Positions 1 through 8,124 of a stretch of 64,000 bases of DNA are shown piece after piece. Position 1 is the stretch's first letter. Every line of letters starts with the position of its first letter. The DNA comes from Terriglobia bacterium (GTDB lineage: Bacteria; Acidobacteriota; Terriglobia; Terriglobales; Acidobacteriaceae), in assembly GCA_020073565.1 (NCBI GenBank), contig JAIQEY010000022.1:1-64000 (forward strand). Reading direction: 5' to 3'. Both the position numbers and the translations under genes were made by a program. A model generated the notes under the pieces. The model was given only the letters and a program-made list of their open reading frames with translations, had not been told where the DNA came from and searched no databases.

Positions 1-738
1 GAGATCATTTGCGCCGGCGCCGTGGTGTACGCGGAACTGCTGGAGCGGTGTCACCTGGGCGGCTTTCGATATTCAGCCCTGGGCCTGCGCGACGGAATTC
101 TGGCGCAGATGGCGGCGGATCACGACCGCGGCACGCGCTCTGGTCGCGCCGTCGAATCGGAACGCTGGGAGTCGATCAAACGCGCCGTGGAGCACTACCG
201 CGTCGACCTGCAGCACGCGCTGCACGTCCGCGAGTCAGCTGTGCTGCTGTTCTCCTCGTTGAAATCGGTGCACCACTTGCCGCCGGAATACCAGGAATGG
301 CTCTCGGCGGCGGCGATGCTCTATGAAGTCGGAGACTACGTGAATCGCAACGGGCACCATCGTCATACCTACTACATCATTTCGAACTCCGAGATCCTGG
401 GATACACGCCGCAGCAGCGCCGCATCATCGCGGCCATCGCACGCTATCTGGGGAAATCGCGCCCCACACCGGGTGATGGCCCGATGAATAGCTTGAGTCC
501 GGAAGAGCAAGAAACCGTTACCAAAGCATCGGCATTGCTGCGCGTGGCGCGGGCTTTGAATCTGGGGAGGACGCAGGCGGTCGCTCACGTCGCGATTTCG
601 GCGCGCAGCGGAAGTGTCGCGATGAAGTTGACCCCGCGCGGCAAGGCGAGCGTGGACCTGGAACTTTGGGCGATCGAGAAAGACCGGTCTTACTTCCGGG
701 AGGTCTTCGGGCGCGAACTCTCGGCCGCGGCGGCGTGA
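1..738 (+). CDS. ppx: Ppx/GppA-family exopolyphosphatase, C-terminal part (5' truncated by window)
   Basis: The frame is open from base 1 (E-I-I-C-A-G-A-V-V-Y), so only the last 245 codons are present. The visible part matches the C-terminal HD-like helical domain of exopolyphosphatase/guanosine pentaphosphatase proteins, with the family-typical stretch NGHHRHTYYIISNSEILGY and the following IIAAIARYLGK helix near residues 110-145. Such enzymes release phosphate from polyphosphate or hydrolyse pppGpp. The ASKHA catalytic domain lies upstream of the window. It converges on sixA and the two genes overlap by 49 bp at their 3' ends. With ppk next door it pairs polyphosphate synthesis and breakdown. 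Ppx and GppA cannot be separated from this fragment. Confidence 0.85.
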   Translation, partial: EIICAGAVVYAELLERCHLGGFRYSALGLRDGILAQMAADHDRGTRSGRAVESERWESIKRAVEHYRVDLQHALHVRESAVLLFSSLKSVHHLPPEYQEWLSAAAMLYEVGDYVNRNGHHRHTYYIISNSEILGYTPQQRRIIAAIARYLGKSRPTPGDGPMNSLSPEEQETVTKASALLRVARALNLGRTQAVAHVAISARSGSVAMKLTPRGKASVDLELWAIEKDRSYFREVFGRELSAAAA

Positions 739-1220
739 AGCGTGCGCAGGATGCGCGGCGTGAGGCACCAGCTCAGGGATCCAAAATTGCGCCGCATTTC
801 TACTTTGGCGATCGCCCCCTTCTTGAATTCAACGAACCCTTCGCAACCCCGGTCGCTGATCACGCGTCCCAAGAATTCCCGCAGATTGGGATTGTGTCCC
901 ACCAGCAGGATGGCTTCCTGACGGGCGTATTTCTGCAGCAGTTTCTGAAAATCCGAGAAGGTCGCCTCGGGACGCAGGCCATTTTCGAGCACCAATTTCC
1001 CTTCGTGCCCCATCTCGTTTCCCACCAGCGCGGCGGTCTGCGTGGAGCGCTTCAGCGGGCTCGATACGATCACGTCAACCTGTACACCCAACGCCGCCAG
1101 CGCGCGCCCGATGTAGCCGCATTGCTCGATGCCGTCCTGGTCCAGACCGCGCTTCTCGTCCTTCTTTGCACTGCTGAGCGGTTGACCGGCACTGGCGTGA
1201 CGTAAAAAGTAGAGGAACAT
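690..1220 (-). CDS. sixA: SixA-type phosphohistidine phosphatase
   Basis: This 176-residue protein belongs to the histidine phosphatase superfamily. It opens with FLYFLRHASAG, which carries the RHG-like catalytic motif, has the second conserved Arg in VSSPLKRSTQTA near residue 58 and the second catalytic His in LLVGHNP near residue 105. The length and the spacing fit SixA, which dephosphorylates phosphohistidine on HPt domains or PTS proteins. The start lies 10 nt after the ppk stop codon, and a GGAAAGG ribosome site sits in the end of ppk, so the two are probably one operon. Its 3' end overlaps the convergent ppx gene. The physiological substrate cannot be read from the sequence. Confidence 0.88.
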   Translation of the reverse strand: MFLYFLRHASAGQPLSSAKKDEKRGLDQDGIEQCGYIGRALAALGVQVDVIVSSPLKRSTQTAALVGNEMGHEGKLVLENGLRPEATFSDFQKLLQKYARQEAILLVGHNPNLREFLGRVISDRGCEGFVEFKKGAIAKVEMRRNFGSLSWCLTPRILRTLHAAAAESSRPKTSRK

Positions 1221-1230
1221 TTTGGAATCG

Positions 1231-3387
1231 TTATACCTTTCCGATCAGGGATCGAGCAGCGCGCCGTGGGCTAGGAGCTGGGATGGACTCGAGGGTTACC
1301 GTGCCTTCCGCCAAAGCCAGCAAGAACTCCTGCGCATTAAACGCGGCCGCGCCCCGGGGCGGCCTTTTGCTGCGGCCCCGCGAAGATTGCCATGGCCGCA
1401 GGTAGCGTCCGTCTTTCTGCAAAAATCTGGACTTCACGTTATCGGCCAAATAGGCAGCGAGGATTTCCTGCACCACGCGGTCCCGCAGCAGCGGATTCTT
1501 GAGCGGGAACAGGACCTCTACGCGCTCGTGCAGGTTGCGCGGCATCCAGTCCGCGCTGCCCAGATAAACTTCCGGCTCGCCGCCATTTTCGAAATAGAAG
1601 ATCCGGCTGTGTTCCAGAAATCGTCCCACAATGCTGCGCACTCGGATCCGGTCGCTCACGCCCCGCACACCCGGGCGCAGCGCGCAGATTCCGCGCACCA
1701 ACAGCTCAATTTCCACCCCGGCCTGAGACGCGCTATACAGCGACTGGATAATGTCCTTGTCGAGCAGTGAATTCATCTTCGCGATCATGCGCGCCGGTCG
1801 CCCCATCCGGGCATGCTCCGCCTCGCGCTCAATCAGCGTCATGCATTTCTCGGCCAGATCCAGAGGAGCCACCAGCAACGGGCCGTAGCTGGGATGCTCC
1901 GCATACGCCGTCAGGAAGCTGAACACGTCGTGCACTGATCTGGTGATTTCCGGGTCCGCGGTCAACAGGCTCAGATCGGTGTAGATGCGCGCGGTCGTCG
2001 TGTTGTAATTTCCCGTGCCCAGGTGCGCATACTGGCGCGTTACCCCATCGGCATCGTGCCGCACGAGAAGCGAAAGCTTGCAGTGCGTTTTCAATCCCAC
2101 CAGCCCGTGGAAGACCTGCACGCCGGCGTCCTCCAGATCGCGCGCCCACCGGATGTTGGAGGCTTCATCGAAGCGCGCTTTCAATTCGACCACGGCGGTG
2201 ACTTCCTTGTGCGCGGCCGCAGCAATCAGCGAGGGAACAATCAGAGAATGTTCGCTCGTCCGGTAGAGCGTTTGCTTGATGGAAAGGACGCGCTCGTCTT
2301 CGGCCGCGGACTGGATGAACGAGACGACGGCATCGTACGAGTCATAGGGATGATGCAGCAGAATGTCATGACGGCGCAGCTCCTCGAACAGATCACGCGA
2401 CTTTGCGGTCAAGCGCAACTCGCGTGGCGCAAAAGCGCGAAACTTCAAGTCCGAACGGTCGGTGTGTTCGTACACATTGAACAGCCGCGAGAGGTTCACC
2501 GGACCGTTCACCGAAAAGACTTGCCACGGATCCAACTCGAACACGGTGCGCAGGCGCTCGATGATTTCGGGGTCGGCCTGCGACTCGATTTCCATGCGCA
2601 CGGCGTCGCCCTTGCGCCGGTTGTGCAATTCGGCGCGGACCGACTCGAGCAGGTTGCGCGATTCTTCCTCCTGCAGGTACAGGTTGGAGTTGCGCGTCAC
2701 GCGGAAGGCGGCGGAGGAAACGATATCGTAGCCGTGATACATCTTGGCGGCGTGGTGGACCACCAGGTCAGCCAGAAAGATGAAATCGATGGTTCCCTGC
2801 GACGGCAGCCGCACCAACCGCGGCAGAGCGCGCGGAACAGTCACTACCCCCGTGTAGGTCAGCGAGGAGCGCCGGCGGCGGCGCAGCAGCAGGCCCACGC
2901 ATAAAGCTTTGTTGATCACGCGAGGAAAGGGGTGTGCGGGATCGACGGTGACGGGCGTCAGCAGCGGATCGAGTTCCCGCTCAGAGTAGTCGTCGACAAA
3001 CGTCAGCGCTTCGCCATCCAACTCATCGATGCTCAGGACACGAATGCCCTGCTCGGCCAGTTCCGGTCGCAGACGCTCGTTCCAGCAGGCATACTGCTCG
3101 CCCACAAATTCGTTGGTCTGGAGGTTGAGTAGATCGCGCTCTTCGGCCATGGTCATGCCGTCGAGCGTGGTTTTGTTGTGTCCATCTTCGAGTTGCTGCA
3201 GGAGCCCGCCCACGCGGACTTCAAAAAATTCGTCGAGATTGCTGGCTGTAATCGCGAGGAACTTCACGCGTTCGAGCAGAGGATTGCGGAGATCTTCAGC
3301 CTCTTCGAGCACGCGCCAGTTGAATTTCAGCCACGATTCCTCGCGGTTGATGAACGACACACGGCTGCGGATGGTCTGCCGAAGCAT
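1231..3387 (-). CDS. ppk: Polyphosphate kinase 1
   Basis: The 718-residue protein has the length and domain order of PPK1, which reversibly transfers the terminal ATP phosphate to polyphosphate. The N-terminal NLDEFFEVR signature is at residues 50-58. The autophosphorylated His is H435 in GLKTHCKLSL, and the second catalytic His is H593 in FLEHSRIFYF. The C-terminal phospholipase D-like halves are intact. It starts 20 nt downstream of a disrupted small gene on the same strand and is followed 10 nt later by sixA. The convergent ppx completes a polyphosphate synthesis/degradation pair, and the block runs on to a porin and pstS, consistent with phosphate-starvation control. Confidence 0.97.
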   Translation of the reverse strand: MLRQTIRSRVSFINREESWLKFNWRVLEEAEDLRNPLLERVKFLAITASNLDEFFEVRVGGLLQQLEDGHNKTTLDGMTMAEERDLLNLQTNEFVGEQYACWNERLRPELAEQGIRVLSIDELDGEALTFVDDYSERELDPLLTPVTVDPAHPFPRVINKALCVGLLLRRRRRSSLTYTGVVTVPRALPRLVRLPSQGTIDFIFLADLVVHHAAKMYHGYDIVSSAAFRVTRNSNLYLQEEESRNLLESVRAELHNRRKGDAVRMEIESQADPEIIERLRTVFELDPWQVFSVNGPVNLSRLFNVYEHTDRSDLKFRAFAPRELRLTAKSRDLFEELRRHDILLHHPYDSYDAVVSFIQSAAEDERVLSIKQTLYRTSEHSLIVPSLIAAAAHKEVTAVVELKARFDEASNIRWARDLEDAGVQVFHGLVGLKTHCKLSLLVRHDADGVTRQYAHLGTGNYNTTTARIYTDLSLLTADPEITRSVHDVFSFLTAYAEHPSYGPLLVAPLDLAEKCMTLIEREAEHARMGRPARMIAKMNSLLDKDIIQSLYSASQAGVEIELLVRGICALRPGVRGVSDRIRVRSIVGRFLEHSRIFYFENGGEPEVYLGSADWMPRNLHERVEVLFPLKNPLLRDRVVQEILAAYLADNVKSRFLQKDGRYLRPWQSSRGRSKRPPRGAAAFNAQEFLLALAEGTVTLESIPAPSPRRAARSLIGKV

Positions 3388-3407
3388 AGGACAAAATATT
3401 GGAATGC

Positions 3408-3800
3408 TTATTCGTACTGCTCAACCGGCGCCTTGGTGCGGCTGGTAATGATAAACCGCACGTAAGTTCCGTCCGGGCGCCTTAGGTACAAACGATACCT
3501 GTCTACGCGGCCTTCTACCCGAGCACCAGGCTTCCAATCGGCGGGCAGCGTCTCCCATTTATGGTCGGGATCTCATTCGCCAACCACCAGCAACCCGTCC
3601 GCGCGGACGGCCACCTCAAAGTAAGAATCTTCCTGGTAGATAGGGGTGTTAACCAGATAAAGCACAACTCGATCGCGCGTTCTCTGCTCGGCCCGGACGA
3701 TGGTCAACGTCAGGGGACCGCTTTCAACAGCAAACGAACTTGCCGAAAGGCCCACCAACAACAGCGCAAGCAGGACCCGGCGGCGCATGTGACCCGGCAA
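3408..3800 (-). pseudogene. Small secreted protein interrupted by an in-frame TGA
   Basis: The first 75 codons encode a signal peptide (RRRVLLALLLVGLSASSFA) and the start of a small periplasmic domain ending ...RADGLLVVGE, followed by TGA at 3575-3573. Reading on in the same frame gives another 55 sense codons (DPDHKWETLPADWKPGARVE, then RRPDGTYVRFIITSRTKAPV) before TAA at 3410-3408. The continuation keeps the composition and strand pattern of a folded domain, so the gene looks like one 130-codon ORF split by a nonsense codon rather than two genes. It sits 20 nt upstream of ppk. Nonsense mutation, sequencing error or recoding are possible. I do not recognise the family. Confidence 0.65.
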
Positions 3801-3817
3801 TAGTATATCAAGGCGGG

Positions 3818-3847
3818 AAAAAGGCGCCGGTTTCGTCAGCCGGCGCC
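3818..3847 (-). terminator. Rho-independent terminator of the porin gene
   Basis: A perfect 8-bp inverted repeat (GGCGCCGG at 3823-3830 and CCGGCGCC at 3840-3847) with a 9-nt loop is followed on the minus strand by five T residues (3822-3818). It lies about 45 nt beyond the porin stop codon. Confidence 0.85.
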
Positions 3848-3893
3848 CAAGATGCTCGCAAACGCTGGAGGCGCGAGGAGCCCATCCCTCCGT

Positions 3894-5732
3894 TTAGAAC
3901 GCGTAAATCAGGTCAAACTGCAAGCGGTTCAGCCAGGGTTCCTGTGCACCGGAACCCGGCACCAGATGCCCTGTTCCCTCGGCCGTCGAAACCGACATTC
4001 CGGGAGCCAGCACGGCGTTTTCGAGGTATGGATCCAGAGTGCGGCCGTGCCACCAGGTAAACGACGCCGTCGTGTTCGGAGCCACACGCCAGAGTGCATA
4101 GATGCGATGCTGCAGGACGTTGGTGGGCGCCCGCTGATCGCTTTCGCCCCAGGACGCGATGGTTGAGTCCTGCTCCTGGCGCAGGAATGCGTATCCCACC
4201 TGGAAGTCACCCTTCTTCTTCTGCTGGCCAACGCTGATGTCGGCCAGGTAAGCGTGCGACTGCTTGCCGAGAGACGCGTTAGGTGTGGACGTGGATCCCA
4301 CACCGGTAGCGGTATAGTCGAACGGATGATCGGCGGCATTCAGGTTCTTCTCATATTCCAGCAGCAGGTTGATGGGCAGACGCGGCTTCCCGGTCCTGAA
4401 CTGGTTGTTCAGAATCAGGTCGGCGTAGAGGAAGTTGGAGAGAAAGTGCGGATTGCCGTTGGCGTCGAGATAAGTGGAATTCGTCATTCCGTTGGCTGCG
4501 AACGGGCACCCGCCCACCAGCGTGGCTGACGCCGGTTGCGGTGAACCAGTTCCGCCCTTAATGGATGCGCATCCCGGACCTTCGCCGGGAGCGGTGGAGG
4601 TTACGACAACCGTAATCGGGTACGTGGTGCCACCGATGGTGACCGAACCCGTGCCCGTGCCGCCCGCATTCGTCGCGCCCACTGCGAATGCGCTGGAGCT
4701 GAGCAGTTCGTCCGGGTTCCGCCAGTTCAAAATGGTAAACGAAGGCGTCAGGGTCCAGAACTTCAAAGGCTCCAGGCGGCCACCGATCTGTCCGCCGACC
4801 GCGAACGAATCATGGCCACCGCCGAAGAGTCCCACGGACCTGGAACTGGTGCCGCTCAGTTCGTTGTAGAGCAGCTGCATGAACTGGATGTTCAGGTTCT
4901 TCACCACCGGCACGCTCGAAAAGTCCTTGGAGAATTTCTCGACAAACCCTTCCGGATTGATATCGGGGTCGAAGGTCACCGATGTGCGCTGCCACGTAAA
5001 GGCGAACTTGCCAGCCGTCACGGCAAGCCATTTGTGAGCCACGGGGTTGTAGGTGATGTAGCCGCGGTCCAACCCAATCGTCTTGCGGTCAAAATTGTTG
5101 GTGAGGGTTTCGTTGGTGGTCGTCGGATCGCCCAGCGTTCCGGTCGCCAGCGACACGCCTGCGTTGAAGTCTTCGTTCAGTTTGCCCTCAAACCCGAACC
5201 GGACGCGGATGCGGGCGCGGTTGCGGTCGTTACAAAAGGCGCATCCGTTGTATCTCTGAAAAAAGCTGTCGTCGCGCACCCGGACATCACCCGTCCAGCG
5301 AAACCGGCCCAACACGTCCTCGAGTCCGAAGAGGCGCTTCTGCTGTTCCTGCACCGAGACCGCATTGTTGGTCAGCGTGGTTTGCACGTCGGCCAATCTC
5401 AAGTTGAGTTGGTCCACCGCGTCCTTGCGGGCAGCCTCCGATTCGACGGTCGTCGCCTTCTGTTGAGCGTCGGCAGCCGCCTGCTGCGCCTGCTGGAGCT
5501 GTTGTTGAGTGGTCTGGAACTGCTGCGAGGTCTGCTGGAGTTGCTGGTTGGTTTGCTGGAGCTGCTGCTGCAGCGCCTGGATCTGTTGCTGCTGCGCCGC
5601 GACCGCTTCCTTCAACGCCTGAACATCCGGGTTGACGGGATGGCTTGGCTTTTTCTTCGCGGCAGTTTTGGTTTGCGCCAGAAGTGAAGATGCCAGCAAC
5701 AAAACGGCGCCTGCCTTGAGAACCCGGTTCAT
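3894..5732 (-). CDS. Coiled-coil outer-membrane porin
   Basis: The 612-residue precursor has a signal peptide (residues 1-20), a Lys-rich linker, a Gln-rich coiled coil (about residues 40-105, built from QLQQTNQQLQQTSQQ-like heptads) and then a long beta-barrel-like region starting FRWTGDVRVRDDSFF and ending LNRLQFDLIYAF, whose terminal Phe is typical of BAM substrates. This matches the putative porin family seen in Acidobacteria, where the coiled coil is thought to trimerise or tether to peptidoglycan. Its neighbours pstS and ppk suggest a role in phosphate or anion uptake, but that is inference. An AAGGAG ribosome site precedes the ATG, and a strong terminator follows. Confidence 0.8.
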   Translation of the reverse strand: MNRVLKAGAVLLLASSLLAQTKTAAKKKPSHPVNPDVQALKEAVAAQQQQIQALQQQLQQTNQQLQQTSQQFQTTQQQLQQAQQAAADAQQKATTVESEAARKDAVDQLNLRLADVQTTLTNNAVSVQEQQKRLFGLEDVLGRFRWTGDVRVRDDSFFQRYNGCAFCNDRNRARIRVRFGFEGKLNEDFNAGVSLATGTLGDPTTTNETLTNNFDRKTIGLDRGYITYNPVAHKWLAVTAGKFAFTWQRTSVTFDPDINPEGFVEKFSKDFSSVPVVKNLNIQFMQLLYNELSGTSSRSVGLFGGGHDSFAVGGQIGGRLEPLKFWTLTPSFTILNWRNPDELLSSSAFAVGATNAGGTGTGSVTIGGTTYPITVVVTSTAPGEGPGCASIKGGTGSPQPASATLVGGCPFAANGMTNSTYLDANGNPHFLSNFLYADLILNNQFRTGKPRLPINLLLEYEKNLNAADHPFDYTATGVGSTSTPNASLGKQSHAYLADISVGQQKKKGDFQVGYAFLRQEQDSTIASWGESDQRAPTNVLQHRIYALWRVAPNTTASFTWWHGRTLDPYLENAVLAPGMSVSTAEGTGHLVPGSGAQEPWLNRLQFDLIYAF

Positions 5733-5804
5733 CGCGTCTCCTTAATTGATTGCCGAAGTTCGGGGTCCCGATGTGCGATCGCGAGATACCCGATAATCCC
5801 TACA

Positions 5805-5833
5805 ATATTACTAGACACACTGGGATTTGTCAG
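5805..5833 (-). promoter_or_regulatory. Candidate sigma70-type promoter of the porin gene
   Basis: On the minus strand CTGACA (5833-5828) and TAATAT (5810-5805) are separated by exactly 17 nt and lie about 72 nt upstream of the porin start codon. This is a motif match only. Confidence 0.5.
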
Positions 5834-5978
5834 CAATCGCGCTGCCAGTCGTGTGCTTTGTCTACGAGGAGGGAACCCCTTGCTTTTCAGGCCGCTGCAG
5901 TTGAGCAACAGGGCGGTGGTTCTGGAAGATGTGCAAGCTTTTTCTCAAGCCATCGCTTACACTTTCCGTCTTTGACAC

Positions 5979-6017
5979 AAAAAGGCCGGTCGGCGCACGG
6001 GAACGCGTCGACCGGCC
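5979..6017 (-). terminator. Rho-independent terminator of pstS
   Basis: A 9-bp perfect inverted repeat (GGCCGGTCG at 5984-5992, CGACCGGCC at 6009-6017) with a 16-nt loop is followed on the minus strand by TTTTTGTGT. It lies about 20 nt beyond the pstS stop codon. Confidence 0.85.
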
Positions 6018-6038
6018 CTCGCTGTTCAACTCGGATGT

Positions 6039-7049
6039 TTAGTGAACTTCTTTGATGGCTGCTTTCACCTTCTCCGCCACGTTCTCCGGCAGAGGCGCGT
6101 AGGCCAGTTGGGTGGTCATCTTCTGCCCGTCGGTGACCATCCAGTTCAGAAAGTCGGCGAGGATCTGTCCCTTCTTCGCATCTTTGGACTGTACCGGAAT
6201 CAGCATCCACGTGAAGCTGGAGATCGGATATGCGCTTTTGCCGGGAGCATTGGTGATGGAGACTCTGAAATCAGCGGGCATGTTCTTCACCGACGCCGCT
6301 GCTTCCGTGACACCCTCGAGCGTGCCCTTGAGAAACTCGCCTGCGGCATTCCTGACCGATCCGTACGAGATATTATTCTGCACGGCGTAGATCAATTCCA
6401 CGTATCCGATCGACCCCGTCAACTGCCGGACCTGGCCCGCCACACCTTCATTTCCTTTGCCGCCCAGGCCGACGGGCCACTTCACCGAGGTTCCCTTCCC
6501 CACTGCGCTTTCCCACTCCTTGCTGACTTTGGAAAGATAGTCGGTAAAGATGAAGGTCGTGCCGCTGCCATCGGAGCGGTGAACCACGATGATGGGCTGA
6601 TCGGGGAACTTAGTTCCCGGGTTGGCCTTGGCAATTGCGGCATTATTCCAGTTGGCGATCTTGCCAAGAAAGATGTCGGCCAGAACATCGGGCGTGAACT
6701 TGATCTCGCCGCTCACTCCCGGCACGTTATAGGCAGGCACTACCGCACCCATCACGGTCGGAATGTGCAGGATCCTGGTCTTGGCTTCTTTGAGCTGTTC
6801 GTCCGACATCGGGCCGTCGCTGGCTCCGAAATCCACCGTGCCATTGAGCACCTGGCGAATCCCGGCGCCACTCCCGAGCGACTGGTAGTTGATCTCCACG
6901 TCCGGGTGCAGCTTGTTATATTCGCTGAACCACTTGGAATAGATGGGGTTGGGAAACGTAGCGCCCGCTCCGTTCAACTGTGTGGTCTGCCCCAGAAGCG
7001 GCAGCGCAAGCACCAGGCACACCAGCAAGACTGCCATGCGACGAATCAC
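6039..7049 (-). CDS. pstS: PstS phosphate-binding periplasmic protein
   Basis: The 336-residue protein has a signal peptide ending near LPLLGQ and the PstS hallmark segments: NGAGATFPNPIYSKWFSEY, SLGSGAGIRQVLNGTVDFGA with SDGPMSDEQL, and VVHRSDGSGTTFIFTDYLSK, which form the phosphate-binding cleft. It delivers phosphate to the PstCAB ABC transporter, which is not in this window. GTG at 7049 is preceded by AAGGAGG at 9-nt spacing and is preferred to the ATG four codons later. A Pho-box-like repeat array lies about 60 nt upstream and a terminator follows. Its position beside a porin and ppk supports a phosphate-starvation block. Confidence 0.95.
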   Translation of the reverse strand: MIRRMAVLLVCLVLALPLLGQTTQLNGAGATFPNPIYSKWFSEYNKLHPDVEINYQSLGSGAGIRQVLNGTVDFGASDGPMSDEQLKEAKTRILHIPTVMGAVVPAYNVPGVSGEIKFTPDVLADIFLGKIANWNNAAIAKANPGTKFPDQPIIVVHRSDGSGTTFIFTDYLSKVSKEWESAVGKGTSVKWPVGLGGKGNEGVAGQVRQLTGSIGYVELIYAVQNNISYGSVRNAAGEFLKGTLEGVTEAAASVKNMPADFRVSITNAPGKSAYPISSFTWMLIPVQSKDAKKGQILADFLNWMVTDGQKMTTQLAYAPLPENVAEKVKAAIKEVH

Positions 7050-7101
7050 TCGATCGATCCTCCTTCAGGTAGGAATGTTCATTTTGTTTCTATTGGGCGA
7101 G

Positions 7102-7140
7102 TATTAAAGGAAGGTTACAAACGGGTGAATTTCTGATGAA
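7102..7140 (-). promoter_or_regulatory. Candidate Pho box upstream of pstS
   Basis: On the minus strand the hexamers TTCATC, TTCACC, GTAACC and TTAATA start at successive 11-nt intervals, the last being weaker. Direct repeats with an 11-nt period are the known layout of PhoB/PhoP binding sites. The array ends about 53 nt before the pstS GTG. Confidence 0.5.
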
Positions 7141-7161
7141 CGGGCTTCACTTTGCAGTGAT

Positions 7162-8037
7162 TTAGCGGCTGCCGCTTTGGTCGAGGCGCGCCAGTTCGCG
7201 CCCGAACAGCGGGTTATTCGGGAATTCATCTTGCAGCGAGGCCAGGAGTTGACGAGCGTCGGGCACGTTTTTCTCGCGGACGTAGGCAATCGCCAGCAGG
7301 ATGCGTGCAAAGGGAGCCAGCAGCCGGCCCCGGGCAGCGGTGGTCTGCAGTTCGGCAATCCCCTCAGCCTTGTCGCCTGAGATACCGCCGACGCGCAGAA
7401 TCCACCGCACCGGCGCGGCCATCGATCCGATAATGTAGCGGCTGATCCCACTGGCCAGATGAGCGTCGTAGCAGGTCGGATCGGCGGCCAGAAGCTGCCC
7501 CGCCCAGGCGGTCGCTTGTTTGGTGTAATGCAGCGACGCGAGGTTGCGCTTCTCGATCAGGGCCGCGTAGTCCGAGCGCAACCCGGTTGCCAACGTCATC
7601 GCCAGCAGCGCATCCCGATCCCGAGGATCGTGGGCCAGCTTCGCCTTCGCCAGATCTTCCGCGCGGTTCAATTGCTGCTCAAGCCTCGCGCGCTGCTCCG
7701 GATTTGCCTCATACTTCTTCCGCGCCGCAAACACTGAGTCGTCCTCGTAGAACTGCGCTTCGAGCACGCCCAGCCGATCGAATTCCGAGAACAGAACGCC
7801 CGCGGCTTCAGCCACCGGACCCATCGGGTTCTGCGGATTCTCCTTTTCCCACGATTCGAATTCCTTCTGCGCTCCCGGAAAATCCAGATCGTAGAGCTGA
7901 CGGAATCCGCGGTCGAGACCCGAGGGTTCAATTTTCGTCGCGTGAGCCGCCTCCAACGCCAGCAGACAAGCGATCACGAGACGGAGTCCCTTCCCTGTGA
8001 GGCGCTCCAAAAACCGGCTTGGACGATGCTTGCCCAT
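7162..8037 (-). CDS. Exported TPR-like protein
   Basis: The 291-residue protein starts MGKHRPSRFLERLTGKGLRL and has a signal sequence (RLVIACLLALEAAHA) followed by an all-helical region with TPR-like repeats: a first near residues 40-65 (GFRQLYDLDFPGAQKEFESW), a central block with LAHDPRDRDALLAMTLATGL and a last repeat FARILLAIAYVREKNVPDAR with FPNNPLFGRELARLD. I chose the ATG at 8037 because upstream codons run into the divergent glucoamylase gene. It is a conserved type of acidobacterial TPR protein with no assigned function. It precedes pstS on the same strand, but the 112-nt gap with a Pho-like array suggests separate promoters. Confidence 0.75.
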   Translation of the reverse strand: MGKHRPSRFLERLTGKGLRLVIACLLALEAAHATKIEPSGLDRGFRQLYDLDFPGAQKEFESWEKENPQNPMGPVAEAAGVLFSEFDRLGVLEAQFYEDDSVFAARKKYEANPEQRARLEQQLNRAEDLAKAKLAHDPRDRDALLAMTLATGLRSDYAALIEKRNLASLHYTKQATAWAGQLLAADPTCYDAHLASGISRYIIGSMAAPVRWILRVGGISGDKAEGIAELQTTAARGRLLAPFARILLAIAYVREKNVPDARQLLASLQDEFPNNPLFGRELARLDQSGSR

Positions 8038-8124
8038 GATTGGGATGTTAGATGCGGCGCGCGAGACGGTTGTCACGAAAGTGTCATTTTCTGGCAAACT
8101 TGCTTGGCGGCGAGGACGACCCCT

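Larger units (their letters stand above)
5733..6038. other. Intergenic region between pstS and the porin gene
   Basis: This stretch of about 306 bp holds the pstS terminator, a candidate minus-strand promoter and the porin ribosome site. I see no further gene. A short minus-strand ORF overlapping pstS is a shadow. Confidence 0.7.

Noticed and set aside
2023-2904. Plus-strand ORF of 293 codons
   Set aside because: It is antisense to the ppk coding region, which has complete PPK1 motifs; high GC makes long shadow ORFs.
3573-3575. TGA as a selenocysteine codon in the secreted-protein gene
   Set aside because: No convincing SECIS hairpin follows the TGA and no Sec-type active-site context is visible, so nonsense mutation or error is simpler.
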